Shown: positions 35,063 to 44,866, counted from the stretch's first letter. The stretch is DNA of 64,000 nt from Flavobacteriales bacterium (GCA_030729695.1 JANQWV010000044.1:1-64000), one strand, 5' to 3'. A program made the numbers and translations. Notes: a model not told the origin generated them from the sequence alone.

Positions 35063-36114
35063 ACCTTCAATCTAAATCGAAATGGCACTCACGCGAGTTG
35101 GCGCTATACGGCACCACTTGCGAAGAAATAAAAAAGTGGGTGAGTTATTTTCAGTTGGAAGTGAACCAGCGTTTGGCTTATGTCGATGCTTCTCACGCTG
35201 AAGGAAATTCAGATTCTTCTTTCGGAATAACCACACACGAAAATCATTTTGTTCTTCAGGAAGAAACAGGACTCGATCAAACGGTACTTCAGGAATTCGA
35301 CGGGGCGTTAGTCAACGGCAATCACCATGCGGCTTCCAACCAAATCATTTTTGTTAATCTTGAAAAAGAAAAGAGTTTAGTGAAGCGCAGCGCAGAACTA
35401 AACAACGTGTTAGTCGTTGTCCTTCCAGAAGGAATGACAGAGGTTCCTGTGTTTGTTCAACCCTTCCTTCAACCCGAAACTAAAATTTTTATTTTGAAGG
35501 AAGAAGTACTTGAATTCGTTTCAAATTTCTTTGAAGTGGCGCCTGTAAAAGCCTTGGTTTTATTGGGCGGAAAGAGCAGCCGCATGGGCGAAGAGAAGGG
35601 ACTCATTCAGTATCATGAAAAAACACAAGCGGAACATTTGGTTGTGTTGTTGGAAGAATTGGGGTTGGAAGTTTTTCTTTCCGTTCGGGAAGAACAGAAA
35701 GAAAATTATGCGTTTTTGAACAGACCGTTTATTGCGGATCAACTTCAAGGTGCTGGTCCGCTTGGCGGAATCGCTTCCGCTATGCGATCGTTTCCACAAA
35801 CCGCATTTTTAGTTGTGGCATGTGACCTTCCGAATTTGCAAAAAGAACAACTTGAATTTTTGTTGAAGAATAGAAACGCGAAAGCGTTCGCGACGTGTTA
35901 TGAATCGCCATTAGACGGAGGTCCAGAGCCGTTGTGTTCCATCTACGAACCGAAATCTTTTTCGGCATTGATGAAAGTTTGGGTAAGCGGAAAGAGTTGT
36001 CCGCGAAAAATGCTTTTCAATCGAACCGTTGAAATTCTTCCTGTTAAAAATTCGGAATTTTTAGTCAATGCGAATACGCCGGAGGAGCGCATTCAACTTC
36101 AAGAAAAAAAGTAA
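35059..36114 (+). CDS. MobA-like NTP transferase with extra N-terminal domain
   Basis: 351 aa from ATG 35059. The C-terminal half (from about residue 163) is a MobA-type nucleotidyltransferase: ALVLLGGKSSRMGEEKGLIQ, with GAGPLGGIASAMRSFP and VVACDLPNLQKEQLEFLLKN. The N-terminal 160 residues (KWHSRELALYGTTCEEIKKW ... ALVNGNHHAASNQIIFVN) are not a MobA part. They may be a domain that I recall fused to MobA in other Bacteroidota, and contain VDASH and NGNHH motifs. The likely reaction is joining GMP or CMP to molybdopterin. It is coupled to moaC. Confidence 0.8.
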   Translation: MNLQSKSKWHSRELALYGTTCEEIKKWVSYFQLEVNQRLAYVDASHAEGNSDSSFGITTHENHFVLQEETGLDQTVLQEFDGALVNGNHHAASNQIIFVNLEKEKSLVKRSAELNNVLVVVLPEGMTEVPVFVQPFLQPETKIFILKEEVLEFVSNFFEVAPVKALVLLGGKSSRMGEEKGLIQYHEKTQAEHLVVLLEELGLEVFLSVREEQKENYAFLNRPFIADQLQGAGPLGGIASAMRSFPQTAFLVVACDLPNLQKEQLEFLLKNRNAKAFATCYESPLDGGPEPLCSIYEPKSFSALMKVWVSGKSCPRKMLFNRTVEILPVKNSEFLVNANTPEERIQLQEKK

Positions 36115-36478
36115 AAGACCGTGAGCGTAAGCCGGGTTCTGTTCATGTGTTGCCACATGTTTCATCATTTATCTATGCGATCTACCCTCCGAGATTGAGC
36201 GAGCAACTCTTCAGTTGGAACGAATCCAACGGCCTCGGTTTATTTGATCTTACAGCCCGCAAGGTTTTCCTAGCTCGCCTTGTTACCAAGAACGACGGTG
36301 GTCTCTTACACCTCCTTTTCACCCTTACCACTATTGCTAGTGGCGGTTTAATTTCTGCAGCACTGTCTGTCCATTAAACTTGCGTTTAACGTCCCCCGCT
36401 TTTCACAGGGTGCGGCGCTCTGCGCAGCCCGGACTTTCCTCTAGTTTTGCAACCAGCGATGAATCCTCTTCGGTCTTT
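36115..36478 (-). ncRNA. rnpB: RNase P RNA, bacterial class A
   Basis: On the minus strand the RNA starts near GACCGAAGAGG (about 36476). It contains the conserved blocks GAGGAAAGTCCGGGCT, GGTAAGGGTGAAAAGG, GTGTAAGAGACCACCG and, at the 3' end, ACAGAACCCGGCTTAC. The ends pair as GACCG with CGGTC (36471-36475 with 36117-36121), forming P1. A T-rich run (TTTTACTTTTTTT) follows the 3' end inside the tail of the mobA-like gene and probably terminates it. It is the catalytic RNA that matures tRNA 5' ends. The size of about 360 nt fits class A. The end coordinates are good to a few bases. Confidence 0.95.
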
Positions 36479-36536
36479 GCCGCAAAGGTAGTACATTAGC
36501 TTTTGATTTTTTCAGTTAGAAGATTGAACCGCGCTC

Positions 36537-37382
36537 ATGATAAAAAGATTATTCAAATTAGCTCATCCGAAGTTTCAGAAATTAATTCTGGAGTATCCTG
36601 TTTCTTTTGAACCTCGCTACGGCCATGGCCAAAAGGCTCATCCGCAATTGCTTTCCATTATTGAAAATAGAAAAGAAGAGTACGAGAAGTGGCTGCACGC
36701 AGCATTGAAATACACACATAATTTTCAATCAGTAAAAAACAACACCGACAAACCTTCAGCGCAAGAACCTTTTTGGAACAACTTGTTTTTGCCAGGTCTC
36801 GACATGGTAATGTTGTACACAGCCATCTCAGAACTGAAGCCGAAACGTTATGTTGAAATTGGATCGGGCAATTCGACCAAGGTGGCTCACAAGGCCATTA
36901 TAGAGCAAGGATTGAAGACTGAAATTATTTCGATAGATCCGATGCCTCGCGCAGAAATAGATGCATTAGCAAACACCATCATTCGTTCCCCGTTTGAAGA
37001 TTCTAATTTCGATTTTTTAGAAGAATTGGAAGAGAATGATATTTTGTTTGTCGACAATTCGCATCGTGTGTTTCCAAATTCCGATGCTACTGTGTTTTTC
37101 TTGGAAGTGCTTCCGAGATTGAAGAAGGGAGTGGTGGTTCAAATTCACGATGTGTATTTGCCATTCGACTATCCGCAGTTTATGTGCGATCGTTTTTATT
37201 CAGAGCAATACATGTTGGCAGCGTTTCTTTTGGCGAACAGCGAAAAGTATGCACCGATAATTCCAAATTATTATCTTTCAGAAAACAAACAATTGAGTCA
37301 AATTATAGAGCCGATTTGGAACGCCATTCCACATGTTGTGGAAAAACACGGCGGTTCGTTTTGGTTGAAAATTGAAAAGTAA
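36537..37382 (+). CDS. Class I SAM-dependent methyltransferase
   Basis: 281 aa, without signal peptide. The Rossmann motif I is ELKPKRYVEIGSGNSTKVAH (about residues 101-120). Motif II is in EIISIDPMPRAEID, and acidic motif IV in ENDILFVDNSHRVFPNSD. This is the Methyltransf_24-like layout. The substrate is unknown. The stop is 1 nt before the MFS transporter start, so the two form an operon, and the methyltransferase could modify something the transporter carries, which is speculation. Confidence 0.75.
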   Translation: MIKRLFKLAHPKFQKLILEYPVSFEPRYGHGQKAHPQLLSIIENRKEEYEKWLHAALKYTHNFQSVKNNTDKPSAQEPFWNNLFLPGLDMVMLYTAISELKPKRYVEIGSGNSTKVAHKAIIEQGLKTEIISIDPMPRAEIDALANTIIRSPFEDSNFDFLEELEENDILFVDNSHRVFPNSDATVFFLEVLPRLKKGVVVQIHDVYLPFDYPQFMCDRFYSEQYMLAAFLLANSEKYAPIIPNYYLSENKQLSQIIEPIWNAIPHVVEKHGGSFWLKIEK

Positions 37383-37383
37383 C

Positions 37384-38697
37384 ATGACAGAGACTGCACT
37401 CTCCCGCAAAAAGATTCAGAACGGATGGGCCATGTACGATTGGGCCAATTCGGTTTACAACTTGGTTATTGGATCTACGATTTTTCCAATTTTTTACGAT
37501 GTCATGACCTCCGTGAAAAATTCGGATGGAGTTGTGACTTCAACCAAAGTGAAGGTGTTCGGATCAACGTTGGAGAATACAGAGTTGATTAGTTATGCAA
37601 CTGCATTTGGTTTGACAATTGTGTGCTTGGTTTTGCCAATTCTTTCTGGTGTGGCGGATTATTATGGAAAGAAGAAGTTCTTCCTGAAGTTCTTTTGTTA
37701 CCTGGGGTCTCTTTCCTGTATGAGTCTTTATTTTTTCGATCCTGCGAACATGGAGTTAAGCATCCTGAGTGTAATCCTTGCATGTATAGGTTTCTGGGGA
37801 AGTTATGCCTTCAGTAATAGTTTTTTACCAATAGTTGCGACAGAGGATGAGCAAGATAAACTCAGCGCAAAAGGATTTTCACTGGGATACTTGGGCAGTA
37901 TGATTTTACTTATTTGTGCCTTGGTCGCTGTTATGGTTATTGCGAAGAGCGGACCAGAGAAAGTGATGATGATGCGTTATTCATTTATAGCTGTTGGAGT
38001 TTGGTGGATGGGATTTGCACAGATCACATTCGCACGTTTGAAAGAGAGCGAGCGCGTTCATGCGGAAAGAACAAATGTATTTACCAAAGGGTTTTCTGAA
38101 TTAGGAAGTGTCTTAAAGCAATTGAAACACCTACCTCAGTTGAAGGCTTATTTGTTGGCTTTTTTTACATTCAGCATGGGTATTCAAACCATTATGCAGA
38201 TGGCCACTTACTTCGGTAAGAAAGAAGTGAAATTGGAAACACTGAACTTAATTGTGGCGATTATCTTGGTTCAGATTATTGCCATTCCGGGAGCTTATCT
38301 TTTCTCGAAATTGTCGAATAGAATTGGGAATTTTTCAGTGTTGAAAATAGCACTTGCGTTGTGGATGTTCATTTGCTTTTTTGCATTTTTCTTTGTTCAA
38401 GAAGGTCAAGTCATGATGTTTTATATCGTGGCTGGACTAATTGGTTTCATTATGGGAGGAACCCAATCTTTGGCGCGAAGCACCTATTCGAAATTGATTC
38501 CAGGAACAAAAGACACTGCTTCGTTCTTCAGTTTTTACGATGTAACTGAAAAAGTAGGGTTGATCATTGGATTGATCTCCTTCGGGTTTATTGAAGGAAA
38601 ATTCAGTATGCGTTATAGCATTTTGGCACTGATTGTCTTTTTCGTTATCGGCTTCGGATTAATGTTTTTAATTCCGAAGAATAAGGCGGAGGGTTAA
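37384..38697 (+). CDS. MFS transporter, UMF1/Atg22-like
   Basis: 437 aa with 12 helices. The N-terminal signature KKIQNGWAMYDWANSVYNLV is typical of the UMF1 family (Atg22-like), which includes efflux pumps for amino acids and other small molecules. Other text: GVADYYGKKKFFLKFFCYLG and GLIGFIMGGTQSLARSTYSK, the conserved helix-10 loop. The real start is ATG 37384, not the upstream codon at 37372 inside the methyltransferase gene. Its stop overlaps the convergent ubiA-like gene (TTAA). Confidence 0.9.
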   Translation: MTETALSRKKIQNGWAMYDWANSVYNLVIGSTIFPIFYDVMTSVKNSDGVVTSTKVKVFGSTLENTELISYATAFGLTIVCLVLPILSGVADYYGKKKFFLKFFCYLGSLSCMSLYFFDPANMELSILSVILACIGFWGSYAFSNSFLPIVATEDEQDKLSAKGFSLGYLGSMILLICALVAVMVIAKSGPEKVMMMRYSFIAVGVWWMGFAQITFARLKESERVHAERTNVFTKGFSELGSVLKQLKHLPQLKAYLLAFFTFSMGIQTIMQMATYFGKKEVKLETLNLIVAIILVQIIAIPGAYLFSKLSNRIGNFSVLKIALALWMFICFFAFFFVQEGQVMMFYIVAGLIGFIMGGTQSLARSTYSKLIPGTKDTASFFSFYDVTEKVGLIIGLISFGFIEGKFSMRYSILALIVFFVIGFGLMFLIPKNKAEG

Positions 38698-39581
38698 ACA
38701 AACCTCAACACAAACCCACAAGTAATTCCAACAGCCATTGCAATCTTTAAGATGAGACTTGCCTTGTGAAACCCTTCTTTTGAATTGGCCATGAACACAG
38801 CGAATAGCGCAACGGTTAATGGCAAGCACATGCCCATTCCAATTAAATAAAGTGTGCCCAAAGAATGGTGTTGCGTTGCTGCAATGAACAGCGTTACTCC
38901 CGCCGTGATTAATGCTGCGAATAAAAACAACAACGCATAAATACGCGCAGTTTGTGTACCCATAACAACTGGCAAGGTTTTGTAATTTTCTGCAGCGTCG
39001 CCGTCTACATCTTCAATGTCCTTCACAATTTCTCTGCTGAAATTCACTGAGAACGCAAACACGGAAAAGATCAACGTCCAAAAGCCAATGTGCAAATTCG
39101 AAAGATGCGGCCAAACGCTCCACAATGGAATCATTCCAATGCAAAGGGAGACCAATAGATTTCCAGATAACACCCTTTTCTTGAAAAACGGAGTGTACAG
39201 CCCCAAGGCAATGGAAACAACAATAGCCACAACAAATGGTAAATAAGAGTGCATACTCTTTCCAACAAAAAACGAAATAAGTATGCCTAAGGTCGTTGTA
39301 ACAATGTGCGCAAGAATAACCACTCTGCGCTTCACTTGTGTTTCCACATAAACCGCATTCGGTTTGTTAATTCGATCGACGCGTACATCGAAATAATCGT
39401 TAATGAAATTTCCTCCTGCAGTAAGCAGAACAATAGTAATCATCATTCCCAAAAACTGCATCCATTGCGTGAAGTCTTCAGGCGCTATAGTGTGCGCAAA
39501 ACCAAAGCGAAACGCAAACATGGCGAATACAATCATGAGCAGATTGTTCGGACGAGACATTTTGAAAAGCGCTTGAGTCAT
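38694..39581 (-). CDS. UbiA-family prenyltransferase (geranylgeranylglycerol-phosphate type)
   Basis: 295 aa with about nine helices. The first Mg-prenyl-diphosphate motif is GGNFINDYFDVRVDRINKPN and the second is VKDIEDVDGDAAENYKTLPV. In Bacteroidota this subgroup is usually annotated geranylgeranylglycerol-phosphate geranylgeranyltransferase; a role in lipid or quinone side-chain transfer is likely, but the acceptor is not certain. It lies 9 nt after the MOSC gene, probably one transcript, and is convergent with the MFS gene. Confidence 0.85.
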   Translation of the reverse strand: MTQALFKMSRPNNLLMIVFAMFAFRFGFAHTIAPEDFTQWMQFLGMMITIVLLTAGGNFINDYFDVRVDRINKPNAVYVETQVKRRVVILAHIVTTTLGILISFFVGKSMHSYLPFVVAIVVSIALGLYTPFFKKRVLSGNLLVSLCIGMIPLWSVWPHLSNLHIGFWTLIFSVFAFSVNFSREIVKDIEDVDGDAAENYKTLPVVMGTQTARIYALLFLFAALITAGVTLFIAATQHHSLGTLYLIGMGMCLPLTVALFAVFMANSKEGFHKASLILKIAMAVGITCGFVLRFV

Positions 39582-39590
39582 AACAGTATT

Positions 39591-40394
39591 TTAGGTGTTG
39601 AAGGTAGTGAAAACTTTCACTTCGGAATGAAGTTCAATTGAGCCGGTTTGAACCGGGTAATACAAGTCGCCAAGGATAACTTTATTCTTCACAGTGCGCA
39701 ATTTCGCTAACTCTCGCATAACATCGGTGCGATAAACACCGGTATCTGGATTGACATTAATCATTCTGCATCGCCCGCAGGCTTTGGCTTTGCGAAGCAA
39801 TACATTTCCAAGTTGAATGGCTTGCCATTCGTCTTCCTCGAATGAACGTTCGGTTTGGAAAAGTAAATTCGGACGGAAATATCTGGCGTCAATGGGTTCT
39901 TCCAATTGCTCATTCAGCGCGTCGAGCGAGCCACTGCCTAAAACTAAAATTGGAAAACTGTCTGCGAATGAACTGGTTGTTGACTCTCCCGTCAACGGAG
40001 CCATTTCCATTCTTTCCGGTTGAAGAGGCATGCGAATGAGACGCACTTCTTCCTTCAAAAAATCAGAAAAAAAAGTGCTTAGATTTTTGCTCTCTTCATA
40101 TCCGAAAACATTCGAATCCCAAACCTTCGATTCAATTTTTTCTTGCTGGAAATCATTCGTTCCAAGTGCAAGATTTTTAGATTGATTGTTGAAGGAAAAT
40201 GCAAATCCATTTTCGGAAAGACTTGTTTCAATGAGCGAAAGTTCGGGGCGTTCTCTTCGCGTGATGAACTGGTTGTTGGAATCGACCAACATCCAATTGC
40301 GATCGTATTTCAATCCGTGCTGAAGCACCTCGGAGGAGGTTAGCTCAATGCCGTTCAACGATTTTACTGGATAAATTGAAATTGACTTCAACAT
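39591..40394 (-). CDS. MOSC-domain protein (YcbX-like)
   Basis: 267 aa from ATG 40394 (MLKSISIYPVKSLNGIELTS). The N-terminal MOSC_N beta-barrel (about 1-115) precedes a MOSC domain. The conserved Cys lies in LRKAKACGRCRMINVNPDTG, the expected molybdenum cofactor contact. This family includes Moco-dependent N-hydroxylated base reductases. It could use the cofactor made by the moaC/mobA pathway, an inference only. The frame is open to 40550, but that overlaps hemE antisense. A TACCTTCG element ends 5 nt before the ATG. Confidence 0.85.
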   Translation of the reverse strand: MLKSISIYPVKSLNGIELTSSEVLQHGLKYDRNWMLVDSNNQFITRRERPELSLIETSLSENGFAFSFNNQSKNLALGTNDFQQEKIESKVWDSNVFGYEESKNLSTFFSDFLKEEVRLIRMPLQPERMEMAPLTGESTTSSFADSFPILVLGSGSLDALNEQLEEPIDARYFRPNLLFQTERSFEEDEWQAIQLGNVLLRKAKACGRCRMINVNPDTGVYRTDVMRELAKLRTVKNKVILGDLYYPVQTGSIELHSEVKVFTTFNT

Positions 40395-40421
40395 AAAAAC
40401 GAAGGTAGCGCATGTCTGATG

Positions 40422-40429
40422 TATTTTTG
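40422..40429 (+). promoter_or_regulatory. -7 element TATTTTTG close to hemE start
   Basis: A perfect TAnnTTTG, 6 nt before ATG 40436. It overlaps the longer open frame from 40412 and supports the shorter start. Confidence 0.45.
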
Positions 40430-40435
40430 CAACAC

Positions 40436-41467
40436 ATGAATTTGCAGAACAATTTATTGCTTCGTGCCGCAAAGGGCGAGCAAGTGGAGCGCACTCCTGT
40501 TTGGGTAATGCGTCAGGCCGGAAGAGTCCTACCCGAATACCGCGCAACACGCGCCAGAGCGGGTTCTTTCATTACATTGGTTCGTACACCCGAGTTGGCG
40601 TGCGAGGTTACTCTTCAGCCCGTTGATATTTTGGGTGTAGATGCCGCGATTATTTTCTCTGATATTTTGGTTATCCCTGAAGCCATGGGATTGCCGTATG
40701 AAATGGATGAAGGAAAAGGACCACGTTTCCCAAATACCATTAAAACGAAGGAGGACTTGGCTAGACTTTCAACCACAGAGATTGAAGGTAAATTGAATTA
40801 CGTGGCTGAAGCGTTGAAACTAACCAAGCAAGAATTGAATGGAAGAGTGCCGTTGATCGGATTTGCCGGTGCGCCATTCACGTTGTTTTGTTACATGATT
40901 GAAGGGCAGGGGAGTAAGGAGTTCGCAAAGGCGAGAAGAATGATGCGCGAAAATCCAGAACTCGCTCATGCATTGCTTTCAGCTATTTCAGACGCGACAA
41001 TCGCTTATTTGAAAATGCAAATAGCCTCGGGAGCTGATTTGATTCAGTTGTTCGATTCATGGGCGGGTGTATTAGGACCAGATTCATATCGCGAGTTTTC
41101 CCTTCCATATATAAATAGAATTTTAGCAGCAATTCCAGAAGTTCCAAGAACCGTTTTCGCAAAAGGGGCGTGGTATGCGATAGAAGACTTCGCGAATTCT
41201 CCGTGCGAGACGATCGGACTCGATTGGACCATTCAACCAGAATTGGCACGGAAATGGGCAGGAGCGAAAACAGTGCAAGGAAACTTAGACCCTTCGGTGC
41301 TCTATGGAGACTTCGCTAGCATTAAAAAAGCGACAAGAGAAATGCTGCAAAAGTTTGGAACTCAAAAACATATTGCTAACTTAGGCCACGGAGTTTATCC
41401 CGATATTTCTCCCGATAACCTAAAATGCTTTATTGATACAATAAAAGAATACCCTAACGAAAAGTAA
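40436..41467 (+). CDS. hemE: Uroporphyrinogen decarboxylase
   Basis: 343 aa from ATG 40436. The signatures [20 protein letters not shown] and [16 protein letters not shown] are intact, with the catalytic Asp in [14 protein letters not shown] and [17 protein letters not shown] at the end. It removes four acetate carboxyls to give coproporphyrinogen III in haem synthesis. It lies 7 nt before the first OmpA-like gene. Confidence 0.95.
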   Translation: MNLQNNLLLRAAKGEQVERTPVWVMRQAGRVLPEYRATRARAGSFITLVRTPELACEVTLQPVDILGVDAAIIFSDILVIPEAMGLPYEMDEGKGPRFPNTIKTKEDLARLSTTEIEGKLNYVAEALKLTKQELNGRVPLIGFAGAPFTLFCYMIEGQGSKEFAKARRMMRENPELAHALLSAISDATIAYLKMQIASGADLIQLFDSWAGVLGPDSYREFSLPYINRILAAIPEVPRTVFAKGAWYAIEDFANSPCETIGLDWTIQPELARKWAGAKTVQGNLDPSVLYGDFASIKKATREMLQKFGTQKHIANLGHGVYPDISPDNLKCFIDTIKEYPNEK

Positions 41468-41474
41468 AATGATT

Positions 41475-42650
41475 ATGAAACGTTTATTATTAGCTGTATT
41501 GACGCTTGCAGTTGTTGGAGCAACGGCTCAAAAGAAAACTGATAAGGCTGCTGCAGCGGAGCCAAAGGGAATTGTTCCGAATGGCAACTTCGACGACTTT
41601 GAATTCAAATCGTTGAAAACACCAAATCAAGTTGATTTGGCCACACCTTGGATGACTCCAAACGTTACTCTTTGTGACTTGTTCTCTAAAGGAGTAAAAA
41701 GCCCAAAGATTCAAGTTCCAACAAATGAGCACGGTGTTCAAGAACCTGCTTCAGGTTCGAGCTACGCTGGTTTCAGAGCTTATTCAAAAGACCCAAAGAA
41801 AACAAGAACATACTTAGAAGTTAAGTTGAACCAGAAATTGGTGAAAGGACAACAGTATTGCATTCGCTACAGTTTGAGCCTTGCAGAACTTTCTAAGTTC
41901 GCAGTAAACAACGTCGGTGTTTATGTTACCGAAAAGAAATTGCAATACTCGAAAGACAACGCAATTATGGTTGAACCACTAGTAACTATCGCAGACAACG
42001 TTCCAGTGAAAATCATGGATTCTTGGGAACACATTTGTGGAACGTTCACTGCTGCAGGTGGTGAAGAGTACATTGTTATCGGAGGCTTCGGAGCAGAAGA
42101 TAAAATGAAGGTTGAAAAAATGAAGAAGCCAGCGGGAGTTGCAGGAACTGTAATGAACGATTCTTACTACTACATCGACAACATTGAAATCGTTGCTATT
42201 GAAGCGAAAAGCCAATGTAACTGTTCGAAGAAGAGCAAGCCGCAGGCGCAGTTCATCTACAGCAGCTCTGTTGCTCGTGAGACCGATGCGAAACCACAAG
42301 ACATCATTAACACAACGGTAGTTTACTTTGCAGGCTTAACCGAAATGGTTCCTGGACAATTCGATTCAAACATTGAAGAGGTTGCTGCTTTAATGAAAGC
42401 AAATCCAACATTGAACATTGAGTTGATAGGACATTCAGATGTTGACGAAATTGCTGAAGCGAAAGTAGATGAAGAAGTTGCGAACATGGCTGAAAAGCGT
42501 GCGAACGCTGTGAAAGAAGCATTGGTTGGTTTCGGAATTAACGGAGCACGCATTGCAGTGACTTTCGTAGACGATGCACAACCAGCAAGCACTTTCAATT
42601 CTCCTTCTGGACACGCGCAAAACAGACGCGTTGTGTTCAAGGTGAAATAA
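41475..42650 (+). CDS. OmpA-family protein with N-terminal jelly-roll-like domain (paralogue 1)
   Basis: 391 aa from ATG 41475 (ATG 41469 also possible). The signal peptide is MKRLLLAVLTLAVVGATAQ. The N-terminal domain (about 25-245) has VPNGNFDDFEF, GSSYAGFRAYSKDPKKTRTY and GGEEYIVIGGFGAED, ending YYIDNIEIVAI, like a carbohydrate-binding sandwich. The C-terminal OmpA domain keeps the peptidoglycan contacts (Asp in IELIGHSDVDE, Arg in AEKRANAVKEAL) and ends GHAQNRRVVFKVK, but its first strand is unusual (VVYFAGLTEM). It is probably an outer-membrane-linked peptidoglycan anchor. It shares its architecture with the next gene. Confidence 0.8.
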   Translation: MKRLLLAVLTLAVVGATAQKKTDKAAAAEPKGIVPNGNFDDFEFKSLKTPNQVDLATPWMTPNVTLCDLFSKGVKSPKIQVPTNEHGVQEPASGSSYAGFRAYSKDPKKTRTYLEVKLNQKLVKGQQYCIRYSLSLAELSKFAVNNVGVYVTEKKLQYSKDNAIMVEPLVTIADNVPVKIMDSWEHICGTFTAAGGEEYIVIGGFGAEDKMKVEKMKKPAGVAGTVMNDSYYYIDNIEIVAIEAKSQCNCSKKSKPQAQFIYSSSVARETDAKPQDIINTTVVYFAGLTEMVPGQFDSNIEEVAALMKANPTLNIELIGHSDVDEIAEAKVDEEVANMAEKRANAVKEALVGFGINGARIAVTFVDDAQPASTFNSPSGHAQNRRVVFKVK

Positions 42651-42667
42651 GAACATACAATCTTTTT

Positions 42668-42706
42668 AAAGGGGAGCTGCAATAATTTGCGCTCCCCTTT
42701 TGTTTT
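42668..42706 (+). terminator. Rho-independent terminator after OmpA paralogue 1
   Basis: AAAGGGGAGC (42668-42677) pairs with GCTCCCCTTT (42691-42700), followed by TGTTTT. It ends the hemE-ompA unit. Confidence 0.85.
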
Positions 42707-42724
42707 CTCGTTAAATTCGGTGCG

Positions 42725-43864
42725 TTGAAGAAATTATTTAGATACCGTATACTCCTTCTTGTTCTGGGATTCGTGCACGTTTCGTGCTTCGCCCAGAACC
42801 TGGTGTTGAATTCAAGCTTTGAAGAACACCAAGGCTGTCCTGTCGATTTCAATCAAAGTCAACTCACACATATTGTCTCTTGGAAGCAGCCCGGACAGGG
42901 CACTCCCGATTACTTCAACAGTTGCAGCAAGGCCGTTGGTGTTCCGAAGAATGTTTTCGGAAATGAAAATGCAGCAACCGGACAAGCCTACGCTGGCTTT
43001 GTGAACTACACCTTCAATAAGAAAAATTACCGCGAGTATTTGAGCTCGGAATTAAGTAGACCGCTTAAACCTGGAGAATTAGTGTGTATCGAAATAAGCA
43101 TCTCTTCAGCCGATCTCTGCAATTTCGTAACCGATGGATGTGGCATTGTTTTAAGCTCCGAAGAACTTCGCCAAAAGGGAATGAATTGCATTGAGATGAA
43201 AGCGACCATTGAAAATCCACGCTTGTACATTTTAGATCAGAAAGACGGTTGGGTGAAGATGGGCGATGTCTACAGAGCTTCGGGCGGAGAAAGATTTATT
43301 ACAATTGGAAATTTCAAAAGCGATAAGGCCACGAAAATTCTTCACAGCACAGGAAACGACAAGGGCATGGGAGATTACAGCTACTTGTATGTAGACGATG
43401 TGGTGGTGAAGCCAGTTCGAACCAAAGAAGAATGCTCATGCGAAAATGAAGTACTTCAATCCATGGTTTTCGATCCACCGCTTCAATTAAGTCAGTACGA
43501 TGAAATAAGACTCGACGATATTTTCTTCGATTTCGATAAATTCAATTTAACCGATAGCGCGAAGAAAGAATTGGATGAAGTTTATGTATTGTTGAAGAAG
43601 AACAAGGCGATGTATCTGGAAGTGCAGGGACATACCGACAGCAGAGGGAAAGACGATTACAACGTGACGCTTTCTAAAAATAGGGCAGAGGCAGTGGTAA
43701 GTTATTTAATGAAGAAAGGCATAGACCAATCTCGATTGGAAATAAAATACTTTGGTGCTACAAAACCAGCAACCACCAACGATTCAGACGAGGGGCGTGC
43801 GAAAAATAGAAGAGTAGAATTTAGAGTGTTGAAGAAACGCTTTGAACTGATCGAAAACAGTTAA
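42725..43864 (+). CDS. OmpA-family protein with N-terminal jelly-roll-like domain (paralogue 2, TTG start)
   Basis: 379 aa. The start is TTG 42725 (TTGAAGAAATTATTT), the only codon that gives a full signal peptide (MKKLFRYRILLLVLGFVHVS, cut near CFAQ). The N-terminal domain matches paralogue 1 (LVLNSSFEEHQGCP, GQAYAGFVNYTFNKKNYREY, GGERFITIGNFKSD, YLYVDDVVVKPV). The OmpA domain is canonical: IFFDFDKFNLTDSAKKELDE, VQGHTDSRGKDDYNVTLSKN and GRAKNRRVEFRV. It probably tethers the outer membrane to peptidoglycan. A TAAATTCG element ends 5 nt before the TTG. It is a tandem duplicate of the 41475 gene but has its own promoter after a terminator. Confidence 0.85.
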   Translation: MKKLFRYRILLLVLGFVHVSCFAQNLVLNSSFEEHQGCPVDFNQSQLTHIVSWKQPGQGTPDYFNSCSKAVGVPKNVFGNENAATGQAYAGFVNYTFNKKNYREYLSSELSRPLKPGELVCIEISISSADLCNFVTDGCGIVLSSEELRQKGMNCIEMKATIENPRLYILDQKDGWVKMGDVYRASGGERFITIGNFKSDKATKILHSTGNDKGMGDYSYLYVDDVVVKPVRTKEECSCENEVLQSMVFDPPLQLSQYDEIRLDDIFFDFDKFNLTDSAKKELDEVYVLLKKNKAMYLEVQGHTDSRGKDDYNVTLSKNRAEAVVSYLMKKGIDQSRLEIKYFGATKPATTNDSDEGRAKNRRVEFRVLKKRFELIENS

Positions 43865-44866
43865 TTAACTGTTTTGCGAACTAATGCTTTCCCAAATAAT
43901 GTCTTTCAACTCGTCGATGTTCTTTTGACCTACAGCAGAAATAAATACATGCTTAATGCCGCGAGGTAAAAGCTTTTTCATTTGCTTCTCCATAACCTCG
44001 TCGATCATATCACATTTCGTAATGGCCAAAATGCGCGGTTTGTCGAGCAACTCAGGATTGAATTTCTTCAATTCGTTCAATAAGATTTTATACTCGGCTT
44101 TAATGTCATCGGCATCACAAGGAACCATGAACAACAACGTTGCGTTGCGCTCGATGTGACGTAGGAAGCGGTGTCCAAGACCTTTACCTTCCGATGCTCC
44201 TTCAATAATTCCTGGAATATCGGCCATAACAAAACTGCGGTCGTTGCGGTAACGCACCATTCCTAAATTCGGAACAAGGGTTGTAAACGGATAGTCAGCA
44301 ATCTCAGGCTTAGCAGCAGAAACAACAGAAAGTAAAGTAGATTTTCCAGCATTTGGGAAACCAACCAATCCAACGTCGGCAAGAACTTTCAATTCAAGAA
44401 TTTTCCATTCTTCCACACCGGCTTCACCGGGTTGAGCGTAATCTGGCGCTTGATTCACAGCGGTCTTGAAGTTGTGATTTCCTAAACCACCACGTCCACC
44501 TTTAGCAATGATGTACTCTTGACCTTCTTCGTTTATTTCACAAAGCACTTCGCCTGTTTCAACGTCCCGCGCTATAGTACCAATTGGCACTTCCAAATAT
44601 TCGTCTTCGCCTTGCTTACCCGATTTGTGCGAACTACTTCCGCCTTCGCCCGGTTCAGCAATAACGTGCTTTCTAAACTTCAAGTGAAGCAGCGTCCAAA
44701 TGTTTCTATTTCCGCGAAGAATAATGTGTCCACCTCTTCCGCCGTTTCCTCCATCAGGACCTCCACGTGGGACGAATTTTTCTCTGTGCATGTGTCTAGA
44801 GCCAGCACCGCCTGCTCCAGAACGACAACAGATTTTTACGTAATCGACGAAATTTGAATTGCTCAT
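43865..44866 (-). CDS. obgE: GTPase Obg
   Basis: 333 aa. The glycine-rich OBG domain (about 1-160) has [19 protein letters not shown]. The GTPase domain has [40 protein letters not shown] and ITKCD. There is no long C-terminal OCT domain, as is common in Bacteroidota. It is a ribosome-assembly GTPase. The start overlaps the adk stop by 4 nt; this adk-obgE pairing is frequent in the phylum. Confidence 0.96.
   Translation of the reverse strand: MSNSNFVDYVKICCRSGAGGAGSRHMHREKFVPRGGPDGGNGGRGGHIILRGNRNIWTLLHLKFRKHVIAEPGEGGSSSHKSGKQGEDEYLEVPIGTIARDVETGEVLCEINEEGQEYIIAKGGRGGLGNHNFKTAVNQAPDYAQPGEAGVEEWKILELKVLADVGLVGFPNAGKSTLLSVVSAAKPEIADYPFTTLVPNLGMVRYRNDRSFVMADIPGIIEGASEGKGLGHRFLRHIERNATLLFMVPCDADDIKAEYKILLNELKKFNPELLDKPRILAITKCDMIDEVMEKQMKKLLPRGIKHVFISAVGQKNIDELKDIIWESISSQNS

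Noticed and set aside
36147-36377. 76-aa open frame on the plus strand
   Set aside because: It is antisense to the RNase P RNA core; its text comes from conserved rnpB blocks and has no protein features.
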